Below, piece after piece: positions 13,781-29,839 of a DNA stretch of 64,000 nucleotides. The notes under the pieces are model-generated. The model had not been told where the DNA came from. It saw only the letters and a program-made list of their open reading frames with translations, and ran no database searches. The position numbers and the translations under genes were made by a program. Each line of letters begins with the position of its first letter. Positions within the stretch are counted from its first letter, which is position 1. This DNA comes from Epiperipatus broadwayi (taxonomy: Eukaryota; Onychophora; Udeonychophora; Euonychophora; Peripatidae). The stretch lies in assembly GCA_028023455.1 (NCBI GenBank), contig JAQFVV010012423.1:3643753-3707752 (forward strand), written 5' to 3'.

Positions 13781-16700
13781 TTATAGAATAAATTAAAAAT
13801 AAACTTTGTAATTTTTTTATTAATTTCCAGACTTATTACATTCAGTTTGACATTTAGTTATTATTTTAAAATGTATCTTAATTATTTAATTTTTTAAATA
13901 TTATTTAAATCTCCGAAGTCATCATTAGGTGTTTATCTTATTAATATCAATTTCAAAAATACTTAAAATCATTACTTAGGACTCATTTGTTTAATCTCCA
14001 CTTTTTCTCATGTGAAAACAATTCAAACAATTTTAAATTCTCAGTGCAAACAATCTCGCAAACTTGTTATAGACATAAAGTGTTTGTATAAGTATTGTTT
14101 TTTACAAATATATTTATTTAATTTTAATTCAGATCCTGTTAAATCCTACTTTTCTTTTTATTGTAATTACTTAGATTTAATTTCAATGTTTCTTTCTGAT
14201 TGTTATTATTCATTTAAAAAGATGAAAATCCCTGCATATAAAACTGATTTCATGGTATCACATAAAATATAAAAATGAGCAGTTAAATAATAAATTTAAT
14301 ATTTTCTTTACAATGTTAAAAATTTATAATTTAATATTTTAGTTCTATTTTTTTTTCAAATCCTTACAGGCAGGTTAACTAAAATTTTCAATTTTTTATT
14401 AAAGCAAATGGACATATTATAATTTATTATATTTTTGACAATTTAAATTATTAATGAAAAATATATGTTTACAAATGAAAAACATTTTAAAAATTATTAT
14501 TTCAAATTACCAATAACATAGGAAAAAAAAAATTAAATATATAGTAACATTTCTAAAAAAATCCATAACTTTTTCACTTATTGGATGATTACAAATTGGT
14601 GATAAAAATATTAAAATACAAAATAGATATAATTTTAATAGTTTATTGACTAACAGCATGTCTTTGACATATTCTGGTGATTCTATGACTTTTAGATTCT
14701 CTTCAATATTTTGAAATTATTGATAATGTTTATTTTGATTGTTTGCGTTTATTTAATGGCAGAAATTAGAACTAAAATTATTAGTTAAAACATTCTAAAG
14801 AGGTTAGTATTATACAATTAAAACAGAGTTTAAAATTCAAAAAAAAAAGTAATAATGTCAATTATTTGTTTAACACGGTACAAATAAATCAATAATGCCA
14901 GCACATTATTAATTTTTATTAGTCATTCATTAGACTAAAGATTATCCACTTAATGAATAATATTTGTGTAGTATAACCTTTATTACAACCCTCTCACACA
15001 AGGTGGAGCTTGGGAATTGTACATCTTTTTCACATGACTTGGGTCAAATGTTTATGATCAAATGTTTATGATTATACTCCTCTACAGGTTTTAAAAATGG
15101 ATAGAATCCAGTCCTTACCTTATATGAGTGTTGAAGTAAAATACGCTACAAAAATATTATTAAGTCAATAATGCCAGTAATTGACAAATTACTTATTTTT
15201 AAACCATGTGAATAAAATTTTATCTTTTAATATTTTGGGAGAAAAAATATATAATTTTCTATACTTTATTTACATATTACAACAACAATGTAAAATATAC
15301 ATTTTAAGCCACAAAACATTATTATAATTAAATTTTATATCAAAATGTTTTTAAAAAGATAAGTGAAAGAAAACTATAACTAAGGTAAATAGAAGTTGAG
15401 ATTGATTTGCTAAAAAAGAAATGATTTCATAAATACTAATGCAAAAATCTTTTATAATATTTAAATAATAATGTGGGAAATTTTAAATTTGAAAGTAAAA
15501 TTTCATTGCCTTTTGATGTATAAACAAACATTTGTTTAATTTTATGAATGAAATTCAAATAGAAAGTGATTTAACAACATAATATAGAAAGTCTCATTGT
15601 CCGTGTCCTGTATTTCATGTTATTACTTTATTTTCATATTTTGCAAAATTGAAATATTATATTTTAAAATATTTTTATTTATAATAAATAATGTAATAAT
15701 TATCAAGTTATGATATAGAATAAAGATTTTATTGCAGAAATAAAATGTTGCAAATATAAATGAAACTTTAACCAGTGCTTTTGAAACAATGTGGAGAAGT
15801 TCACAATCATGTTCATTGAATATGTATAGCCTGAGTGCTTTATTATTAAAATATTTAAAACCAATAATATATTGAACACTTAAATGTATTTTATAATTCA
15901 ACGAAAATGACAAAAATGAATCTGCTATAATCAATATAAATATGATCTCATTCAGCCAATTATCCAAGTCGTGTTTATATATTATGGATATATCTAGTCT
16001 TGCCTATTTTTAAAATTAAATAGTTTGAATAAAAATTTGATCACATTATTCTTCTAAAAAAAAAAAAAAAATTACAGCAATATTTTATAAAAAAAAAAAA
16101 AAAAATCATAAATATGTAAACAAACTGTGAAAAAGATACATTTTATTTTAAAAATTTACTGAAAACTCAAAACTCTAGCACTGTATTGTGGAAAGAATGA
16201 AAAAGTATAAATTAGTGTTAATGTAAGATTGATGTTGGCATGTTTGTAATAAATTACTCTGCAATAATGACATCTTAAGAATTTTTTAAAAATTAATTAA
16301 TTAATATCATTTTTGTTCCAATTTTTATTCTCAAATGCAAACAAAATTGGCAAATTAACACTAATATTAGTTGCAAAGAGTGATTTAAAGTGAAATCATC
16401 CCATACTAAATAATATCGAACAGCTGAACCTTAATTATTTAAATATTGCTTTGCATATTTCCAAATATAGCTATTTCAAAAAAGTAATTTTATTTTCATT
16501 TTGTAAAATATTTTTATTTATTTAGTAGTTTAATTTTTTTTTTAAATACAATACACATTACTACTAACAGTACAAAAACTAAATGTTAAAAAAGTTATAT
16601 TAAAATCTATTTTATTTGAGTTTAGTTAAAATATCATTAAATTAAAAAATATATATTTTTATAAAGATTTATAAAATAAATACTTAAAAAAAACTTAATG

Positions 16701-17630
16701 CAACATTTATATAAAATCACAAAAAATAAAAGAACTTATAGATGCATAAGACTCAAAAATATATAATTACACAAAAGTCAAAATAAATACATATTCGAAA
16801 TAATTTAATATAGATAAAAGATTGCAAATCTCAAGACATCAAATCTATCTGTTATTCTATATATACATGTATGTATCATGTTCATCTTCAGTATGGCATA
16901 TATGTATAAAACTATTTCGTCAACTTGAAAATTAAGTATACAAATATTATTAGATAGAACAGGATTGGTAATATAGAAATTTGTAATTAATTTAATAGGT
17001 TTTTAAATGATAATTTTAAAAAATCTATATACTAAGTAATTAAAAGCATAATATGTAAAATAATATATATATATATGTAAATAAACATGCATTTCTCTAT
17101 ACATTTATGCTATATTTTTAAAAAAAAATATTTAAAATGAATTGCATTTTTGAAATAAAAATATTTTTATATTTAGTGTTCAATTTTTATATTTTTCATT
17201 CTAGACATGAATTCAATAAGCAAAATTAGACTAAAAAATAAAATATTTATTTTCCAAAAAAAAAGAAACTCGTAAATAAAATAAGCAGAGGTAAATTTAA
17301 ATAACAAAAGGTTTTGCTTTAGCCGAAAGATTTTAAATTTTTAAAAATGAATAAATAATCCTTATTGCGTAATTTAATATTATCCACATGTATATTTTTT
17401 AAGCATAACTTCAAATATGTGAATTGTATTTAAAAAATTAAAACTGAACTTATAGTTATATATAAAAAACACAAAATACTACAAAAATAAGTTTTGAGAA
17501 CTATTAACAAGAATGGTCCTATATATGTCTGATTAAGAATTATAATTAAAGATTTATAACTTCTAATATATATATATTTACTGCGAATGTTTAGGTGGTG
17601 ACTGGTTGGTATCTAATTATATATATATAT
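13781..17630. other. AT-rich spacer, no gene seen
   Basis: No gene is visible. Frames of 86-114 codons at 14012-14272 (+) and 15623-15967 (-) lack any recognisable motif and match the local AT bias, so I do not call them. A direct repeat of TCAAATGTTTATGA occurs twice around 15042-15075. Two A15-type runs lie at 16058 and 16090. Confidence 0.55.
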
Positions 17631-17631
17631 A

Positions 17632-18325
17632 TATATGGTTATTTTTGATGTGTGCTGCTTAGTGACTTCGTAATTTTATTAACTTATTCCTCATATGAAA
17701 CATTTCAAACTTCAAATATTTCTATTGTGATACAGTATGGGCATCATTAAAATAATTTTGATCTAGAATGGTCATTTATTAAGATTGAGACATTCAACAT
17801 TTCTATCAAGACATTATGCCAGTAACGATGCTATTTGTTATTAAAGTTTACTTCCAAAACACTTACTCCAAGCTTATAAACATATACACATGTATGTTAG
17901 AGAACTAATAAAATGTGTAATGTGCTAACAACATTGTTTGAGTTAAAAAGAGAACCATATAATTGGCGTTTGAAAGTAAAACAAAAAATATCATTTAAGT
18001 TTAAATGTAATTTAATTAGAGAAAAGAAATCATTTTAAAGGTATAAAGTAAAAATCAAGCTCATCTAAATATTTATGTGAAAGTAAAATTCAAAATGGTG
18101 AATCATCACCTAATTGATTTTATAAACAGCTTTATATATGAATAAATTTTAACACCACATTGTCAATGTTTATTTCAATGTTTATTTTTTATTGATATTT
18201 TATTCAATGCATAGATCAGAGAGAATCATTATTCCTGACATGTTTAAGAACAAATTTTAGGTTATATGATGATTATGGACTAAATGGAAAATAGGCAAGA
18301 ACAGGTTTTCAATGGTAATAATTTA
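17632..18325 (+). repeat. Diverged interspersed repeat, copy 1 (mate at 32430)
   Basis: The block aligns by eye and without inversion with 32430-33115. Matching anchors include TGTGTAATGTGCT, TCAAGCTCA.CTAAATATTTAT, AAAATTCAAAATG and AGAGAG.CAT followed by TTCAATGGTAAT or TTGAATGGTAAT at the end. Both copies are full of stops. Its nature is unknown: an old transposon family, an old segmental duplication, or a decayed retrogene. Confidence 0.65.
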
Positions 18326-20796
18326 ATTATTTTCTTATCAACTGGTTTATTTTATAAAGACAGAGGCGAATATTGGTTAAATTGTCGTTTAGTACATTAA
18401 GAAAACTTAAAAATTGAAAGGAACAATTCCAAAATGAATGGGGATTATATGCCATTTAAATAAATTTCTGGTTCTGGTAGAATCTTATGTTGTCCAACTG
18501 AGTTAGCATGGGTTGCCTCAATATGAGATAGGCATTAAAAAACTTATAGCATCTTTTTTTATTATCATTTCAAATATTTAGTGGTTCTATTTAGAATACA
18601 TTATTAAAAAGTTACTCTCCAATCATTACAATACTGTATTACTAAAATGATACAGCCAATATGTGAAAAAACAATACCCCCTGTCATACACTTATCATAT
18701 ATATATATTGTGATAGTTAGTCCTCACTATGAATTAAAATAAAATATATGAGCTTTAAAAATTTTTTTTTCATTTTTATCACATATAATTGCAGCCAAAA
18801 TTATCAATTTATAAATAAAGATTTGTTGTGTCTATTTTTTTCGTGTAAAGTTGTTTTCATTTAAAATTGTTTATTTTTTGAAAGTTGTTGAGATTAAAAT
18901 CTTTTATTCATATTTAAGTAAAAAAGTTATTTTTTTTAATAAAAGGGAGATTGAAATATTATAGGCTATTATCCTAATTTTAATATTTGCCAAATAATTT
19001 TTGTTTGATATATATTTAAAAGAAAAAAATGATATGACTTAAATTTAATAAAATTGTATAAAAATTAATTATTCAAGTTATATTTTTATTATTATTTTTA
19101 TTTAAAATTAAAATTAATTTTAGAAATAACTGAACACAAGATGTTCAAAAACAAATGTTCAAGGCATGTGTGAGATTATGTAAAGTGGACAAGGAAATAT
19201 TTTAGATCATGTGGTTTCCAATAAATAACCATAGTGATTTCAGACATCATTCATTTTGTAACAAAAAAAAAAAGATTCTTGATGAGAAACTTTTGATGCA
19301 ACTGGATAATTTTCTTTTAATATAGTTTTTAAAATGGCAATAATAATAAAGTTATTAACCATGATAGTTGTATAGATAAATATAGTCTAATGGGGCTTGT
19401 AAAACCTCCATTCCAGTTGCCTATATTATTGCTGAGTCTCCATGGATAATATTAAAATAAAATAAAAACCTGTCTAATAAAACAAAAATTATCTTTTTTA
19501 AATCTCAGAATTGATGAAGTTACACTATAAAAATATCTGGAGAGAGAAGGTTACTGCATGGACCAATTAATAATTTTATCAACATTCTCCGTGAATGCTT
19601 AAATTTTATATCTATTTGTAATTATTTAAAAAAGTTTTGGGAACAACAGACTTTTTATCTACAATTTTTAAAATTTAACAAGAATGAATTTTCTTTTGGT
19701 AGTAATCACTTTATTATTTTGTCAACAATTATTATGGGGAAAATCTCTGAAATTCAGATTAAAATTGAACTTTGAATTCAGGACTTTAGATTAATAAAAA
19801 TAACTAAAAACATTTCCATTAATAATAATTTTATTATGAATTGTTGCTATACATTTTTTTTCTTAGATCTTCCACTGAAATTTTCCTTTAAAATAGCAAA
19901 ATTAGTATTTAAAAACTTCTTTTTGCTTTATATGTAGTATATATTTACAAACATCCCATATAATATTTTTGGTGTAAATGGTTAAATTTATTGAAGATTA
20001 TACAAGGATTACTAATATTTATTTTCATTATAAAATTTAAATCTTATAAATACATCATTTCAAGGTAAAAGATATGTGTTGATGGTTAGTGAGTCTTTAG
20101 GGATACAAATACTAGAAGTAAGGCATTGGTAAATTTAGTTTGTTCCTGAATAATTTGAATAGTGGCTTTAGTATACTTAGCATTGCCATATGCAAGAATA
20201 TATATAATTTTATTTAAATAATAGAGGGTAAATTCCTTTGATTATAAACTTGTTTTGTCTGAGAGATGTGAATTCCTCTCATTGCATAGCCATTTCATTT
20301 TTATGCAAGAGATGATAAAATGTTTTTATTACATGTTAAATGAGAATGTACATGAAAACATGCAGCAGTATGTTCATTTTTTTGTCACTAATATTTGCAT
20401 TTGCCTAGCCATATTAAATTACTATTAAATAACGTAACATTAAATAAAACTTTAGCAATGTTTACTTATTTGAAATATATTTTAAGATCAATAAAATGTC
20501 CCTTTGATTTCAATGTATATTTATTTGAAATATGCATATATATAATTGAATAGTCTTAGATATAAATGTTTTATCTTTTATAACTTTAGTTAATCAGAAG
20601 TGAGAGATTTATTATTATTGATCTATTATTTATAGTTACAGTTTTGGCTTATTCAGTTTGTTGGAAATATTAAATAAGAGAAACCAATCTCACTTCCCAT
20701 TATCTTTATATGTAGGGTACAGTTTTGCTATCCAAATAGGTAGAATATTTGAGAAGCCAACTTCCAGCATTAGTTACCATTATTGTATATATATAT
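18326..20796. other. AT-rich spacer, no gene seen
   Basis: No recognisable gene or element. A slightly less AT-rich patch at about 18360-18560 gives no readable protein. Confidence 0.55.
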
Positions 20797-22733
<1,937 letters not shown>

Positions 22734-23039
22734 AAATAGCTACCCAATTGATAATTGAGTGCTGATGGCCAATGAAAAATATGACCAGAAATTATAATTA
22801 TTTAATCAGTGCCTCTCAAAAAATAATAAATAATTCCGTGATTATTTATAATGAGTGAAACCCAGTCATAGAAAGTAGAAATGGGAAGTTTTAAATAAAT
22901 AATAAAACAATTACATCTTATTAACGAATATGCATAAAAATACATTCATATTCTGGAGAGATTGAAGAAGAATATATGATTATTATGGAAGTTGGGCAGT
23001 ATAATTTTGAGAGAGATCCTATTTAAAGAAAACTCATTT

Positions 23040-24850
23040 ATACAAATTTTGGGTTAGTGACAGAATTTTAAAAAGACTGTTTTTTTTTTAAAAAAAAATA
23101 TTATAAGCAAAGAATATAGAGAAAACAAAAGCATTGTCCAAAATAGTGCAGATGAGAATTATAAATAAATCTATGAAAGAATTTTTATGGAGAAGAGAAT
23201 AATAGATTACTTTCAAATAACCAGCTTCAGTAAATGAAGGAACAAAAACACCCAAAAAAAAGTTAAATCAAGAAATAGATATAATAGCAGTGCTACAGCA
23301 AATGATGAAGACACAACAAGAGATGGGAGATGATATTTTTAATTAAAATGAATAGATTATAGATGATATGTATAAGCAGAAAAACAAATAAGAGAGGATG
23401 TATTTACCCAAATAACAAAACCTCAACAAAAAACAAGAAATTAAAAAAAAACCATAAACCCATACATGAATTAAAAATAGAAATTATGGATCAAACAAAA
23501 CATTTAACAGAAGACATATCCAAACATATAGAGAAAGTGTGTGATGAGATAATGAAAATACTAATGAAAATAAAAAAGTTGAAAGTATCATATTCTTACA
23601 GAAGTCTGATGATGAATAACATAATTGAGGATTGAATTTAATTAAAAAGCCAAAAGTAGTCTGATTTGAATGAAAAGTTAATAATGATGTTATAGAAGAA
23701 GACATGCAACTTCAGAGACCTTAACATAGATAAAGAAATTTTACAATATGAGGTAATAAAAGATTTCAAACTTAAAAATATGTTGGATATCATAAATGAA
23801 AGTATACATAACACAGATAGTGAGAAAAAGTTTCAAGAATTTAATAAGGAACCTTTAAAAGAAACAAAAATAAGTTTTAAAGTTACAGAAATCCAGTTTT
23901 ATTCACTAATAAAAAAGTTAAATAATGAAACAAGAGTTAAACATTGAAGTGCCAAAGTGCATTATTTCAGAATGTTTATAAGACTTTACCTATTATGATA
24001 AAAAAAATAATGGCATAAAATCTAGTGAAGAATATAAATTTGGAACACAAGATAAAAATAAAGCAGACAATGATATTTAGATTGCCAAGTACATACAGGA
24101 AGTGGCAATGATATATTTGTTGTGAATAATTATTTTATTCATATTAGAAATAAAAAAAAATATGTGATAAGCAAATTATTACAGTCAATGTAAAAAGTAA
24201 TAATGGAAAAATGAATATGCAAGATATAACTAAGACAGATAGTGGTGTTGTTCACAGATGTAAAAATATTGAATAAAAAATAGTGTGGAAGACAATATCA
24301 TGAATCAAAAAAAGATATTGTTTTCATCACAGGTGATTATTTAGTCAAGTTCACCAACTGAAGAGTATAGGAATAACTAAAGTGATTTAAAATATAATAA
24401 TAGGATGATTCAAATTAGTTATTCCAATAAAACAAATATTGACATTATATTATGTAAAGCTATGTAGATGAATCCAAAAGTAAAGAAGCATTTAATTTAA
24501 AGAAATAATTCTCCCATGATACCATAGCAATTTATAATAAAGAAGAACATATGAGAAATTTTGAAATTTCAAAATGTGTAGTTTGACTGAATTGGCAATC
24601 ACTCACACAGTCAGAAAGAAAAACATATAATTCTTGAAATCTGGATTAATCAAAAAATAGATGGGATACCCAAGACATTTTTTTTCCCAAAATCTATCAA
24701 CACCTAAAGGTAAAAATTATAAAAAGAATAAAGCAGAGTAAAAAGAGACCCATCAGAACTCTGCACAATCTAGAAAAAATAAATGTGATTAGCCACAAAC
24801 CCCAAGTAAGTCTGAATTCACATAAATTTATTAGTAAAAGTTTTGTTGGG
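23040..24850 (+). pseudogene. Degenerate purine-rich, coding-like stretch
   Basis: The plus strand is strikingly A/G-rich and reads as short lysine- and glutamate-rich frames broken by many stops. The longest is 23363-23635 (90 codons), with LTEDISKHIEKVCDEIMKI. Just upstream the frame gives AVLQQMMKTQQEMGDD, a Gln/Met-rich helix of the kind seen at the start of some retrotransposon gag proteins. No catalytic motif is visible, and I cannot name a family. It may be a very old gag or other retroelement relic; equally it may be strand-biased non-coding DNA. Confidence 0.3.
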
Positions 24851-27351
24851 GTGTTTATTTCAACATAACTCTGGATTGCTCAAATAATATTATAAATAAT
24901 GAATAGATGTTGAAAAAAAATATTATACAATTGTTTTTGTCATTTACTGTGAGAGTATAAAATGAATACTTTACTGGCAATATGCCAGTTGCCAAAGATA
25001 AGCAATGAAAAGAGTTGAAAACAATATAAAGTTTGTTTGAAAGGGAGAACAATATTAACAATTCTTTTGGTTATAAAAATAGTTTTAAATATATTTAATA
25101 ATAATTTAAAGTTCAATTGATACCCTAGATAACATTTCCATGTGCAGATGCAATAAATTATTTGAATGTGCATGTTTGGATGTATGTTTGAAAGTTAAAA
25201 TTTCCAACATTAGTTTAAATGAAATAATAGTTTACTTCAGTTCTACATTTTAAGTAAATTCTAAATCGATTGTTTTTCTTGTAAATAAACCTGGTTTTGT
25301 TAAATCAACTTAACTAAAGATCAGATGAAGGATTCAAAATCAGACCTTACATTAAATATATTATAATATGTATATATTTTTAAAAAAACACATTGTAATT
25401 ATTTTAACTTTAAGATCATAGCTTTAAGTAAGTAATTACATGTATTTTTGAAAAATACTTTAAAGATAATTAAATTCAAGAATAAAATTTTAACAAAATA
25501 TATTGTTAAAAACAATGTAATTATATCTAATACCAGTTGGTATGTGGATCTGGGTAATTGTTTACCAAATTCTATACATGTTAGAAAAAAAGGTAATTAT
25601 CTTGATGTTAATATAAAGATCAAAAAATAATTCTTGCATTCATTTAACTGCTTTGAGCATGAGGAGATAGCTAGACTGTTATTTTCATTGATTTCTCTAT
25701 TTACAACACTGATATCATGGGGAAAAAGTATTACAAAATATCATCAATGTATTAATGTCAGCTAAATAAATGTGTACTGAAAAGAAATAATAACTGAGTA
25801 AATAAAAACCCATAGGTTTTCTCTTTCTCAGTTTGTCCACAGTAGCCAAAATGATAATCCAGAATATTAACTTCCATGCATACCTATCATCTATTATTCT
25901 AAAAATAACTAAGAATTACTTAATTTAGGAAACTTTACCTGACTATAATTATTAAATATATATTACCTGGCACAAGAATAATAAAATTTGCAGGAATACA
26001 TAAAATAACTAGAATTCAGAAATGATTCATTGGATTACTTATAAATCAACTGTATATCAAAAAAGGCATGGATACAAATTATAAAATATTTAAATATATA
26101 TTTTACACAGACTTTCATGTAAAAACTATCTGTAAAAATTCTATCATTAAAATAATTAATTAATTTTAGATTCCAGACATAATTCTATTTTATATTATCA
26201 TTAATTTACTTTAGAAAAAAGTTTTCATATTATATAAATTTATAATTCTACAATTAAGACAATAACTATTTTATAATGTTACATTTTCTTTTACTATTAG
26301 TAAAAATTCATTACAAGATCCTTAAAAATATGCTCTCAGATGCAAAAAAAGAATGAAAAACAAATAATAAAATTTTTAAAAAAAGATCTTGAAATTATAT
26401 GCTATTTAATATTATCCACCTTAAAAAAAAATTATTTATTTGAGCAAATACTATTTACTGTGTAAAGACATATCACGAATAAATTTAAAATGATTTTCTT
26501 ATGAAAATTACTTAGGATAAAAATGATTTCTTAATTATTAAATATAAATGTTATTTAATAGTAATACATGAGTATATGTGTGCATGTGAATTTACATAGA
26601 AACTCAAATTAAGATCCATTAAAATACATGCCTTTCTAAGTAATTGCATTATTTAATTTTGAAAAAGTTATATCGATTTGAATACATTTAAATACTTAAA
26701 ATCCTGTTTTATTTGAATATAGTAAGCTTAAAGAGAAAGACAACATTCAATATTGAGAATTTCTGTTAACAATAATAGCATTTATAACTTATTGCCAGTA
26801 TATTATAAGGTGTGCATTAGTTATCATTGAATTTTTAGTTTAATGTTAAAAAATAGAATACAAAGTTGTATATATGTTTACATTATAAAATTATTTAACT
26901 TATAATATAATCAAATTATAGTATAAATATTGTTATTTATGGTTAAAGAATCTATTTACTATTAGTCATTTCCATTCACATGATTTAAAAGAAGTGCTTC
27001 CCATGAATTTAGTTATTTTCTTGGATTTTCATGGACAGTTAAAGTAATTCTGTACTGTGAAACTAATAATAAATATTGTGTTATTAATTAAATTATTTTT
27101 GGAGGCATTTAACATTGCTCTGTTATATTTTGTCTTCCTAAAAATGTTTTAAGTGTTATTTTGCATTTTTTGCATTATGATTAAGAATTTATATTGTTTA
27201 TATAGTTTATTTTCTAACTGTTTTAAAGAAGGATGTAAATTTTATATAATAGTCAATATTTTACATTTATAAAACATACATTATGTATAAAAAGTTTAAT
27301 TTATATGACATAAGTGTAGGATTCTGTTGATGTAGTCAACAAATATCTTTT
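24851..27351. other. AT-rich spacer, no gene seen
   Basis: No gene is visible. Frames of 60-77 codons at 24855-25173 (-) and 25448-25630 (+) have no recognisable features. Confidence 0.55.
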
Positions 27352-27359
27352 TACAATAG

Positions 27360-27393
<34 letters not shown>

Positions 27394-27430
27394 CTATATA
27401 TATATATATATATTGTACTAAATATGATTA

Positions 27431-27468
<38 letters not shown>

Positions 27469-27482
27469 TAATCATATTTAGT
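27352..27482. repeat. Two adjacent TA-centred palindromes
   Basis: The first, 27352-27417, begins TACAATAGTCATATA and mirrors outwards through TATGACTA and TATTGTA. The second, 27417-27482, is a perfect 66 bp palindrome: ACTAAATATGATTATTTAAT, a TA core, then the complement back to CATATTTAGT. Such sequences can extrude cruciforms and are prone to assembly and replication error. Confidence 0.92.
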
Positions 27483-28607
27483 TCAGTTGTAATAGTATAG
27501 TATGTAATAGTTATAACCACATTTTTCAAATTTGTAGTATTTATTAAACTTTAAAGTAGTTATAAATGAAATATTAATTGAATTTTTATAACAGTGGATC
27601 TTTACAAGTGTGTTAGTATATTTGTAGAGTCTTATTAAACAAGAATAAATGTATTTCATTTATTTATTGGTAAATAATATTTTCTTTCAATTGGGAATAT
27701 TAAATTTTATAATATTACAATTTTAAATAAAATAATAATATCTTTTAATATAATTATTAATTGTATATTTTAATTAGTATAAATAATTATTATAAAGAAT
27801 AATAGCTATAATTGTATTTATGTTTAAACTTAAAAGCAATTAAACTTAATAATTTAATTTTTAAATATGTAGTTATTTTATTTCAAAAAAGACAAAAGTT
27901 AATCTATGCAGAAAAACTACTTGCTGATTAATAGTAGATGACCAATGGTATTGATTTAATTAATGGCCTGATGCCATACTATCTACAATATGAAAGAGGG
28001 ATAACAGACAAAAAAGAGGGGGGATTTATTAAAAAGTGAGAGCTCATAACCTGTCTCAATTAGTTAAAAAAATAGAAAATGTTCATCATATTTTATTGTA
28101 AATTAATGAAAAAAGTTAATTTCAATAAACTGAAAAGAGACCATGGAAAAAACAAAAAGAATTTCTTTACTAAAGAGCTGAATTCATTCTTAAATGTCAA
28201 ATTGTAGTCAAGAAATGGTTATTAGTAAAAGTAAAAAAGAAACAGTTATTATTATTCTAAAAACAAATGGAAGGGTTATAAACAAATTCAAGGAGTTTGC
28301 AGATATTGTTGCATAAGAAATTTTTTCATTTCTTTGCTTTTAATGATTATAACCCTTAAGCTATTAAGGAACTTTTATATAATGAAAGACTACTGTCCTT
28401 TTAAAATTATAAAAAAACATTTTACAGAACTTTAAGAGTAGTAATTTGATAGTAATTATAAATCTATTTTTAAAAGAATTATACTGGATTAAGTGACTTA
28501 TATGCTGACATAAAATGAAAATCTAATAAAATAATATGTATTTTATTAGTAATGAAATAATTTTCTCAGAATAATTGATGGGTTTTTTTATATGGTATTA
28601 AAAAACA
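27483..28607. other. AT-rich spacer, no gene seen
   Basis: No gene is visible. A purine-biased patch at about 27980-28300 is not readable as protein. Confidence 0.55.
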
Positions 28608-29697
<1,090 letters not shown>

Positions 29698-29839
29698 TTA
29701 AAACAGGCAAAATTATCTACACATATTGCCACTCAGTGCAAGATAGAGTAATCAATGGATGCTAGAAGGCTTACATTGAGTGGCAATACTCTGGCTTGCA
29801 CTGAGTGACAATACATATAGAGAGTTTTTCCTGCTTTAA
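29698..29839. mobile_element. 142 bp MITE with TTAA ends
   Basis: The element begins TTAAAACAGGCAAAA and ends TTTTTCCTGCTTTAA, so TTAA lies at both ends and the terminal inverted repeats are about 20-25 bp and imperfect. Internal segments GCCACTCAGTGCAAG and GTCACTCAGTGCAAG are also inverted copies. The core AATCAATGGATGC.AGAAGGCTT recurs in the foldback at 62.23-62.43 kb. TTAA target duplication fits piggyBac-type non-autonomous elements, but the family is an inference. Confidence 0.75.

Noticed and set aside
15623-15967. 114-codon minus-strand frame
   Set aside because: Composition follows the local AT bias, and no motif or exon boundary is recognisable.
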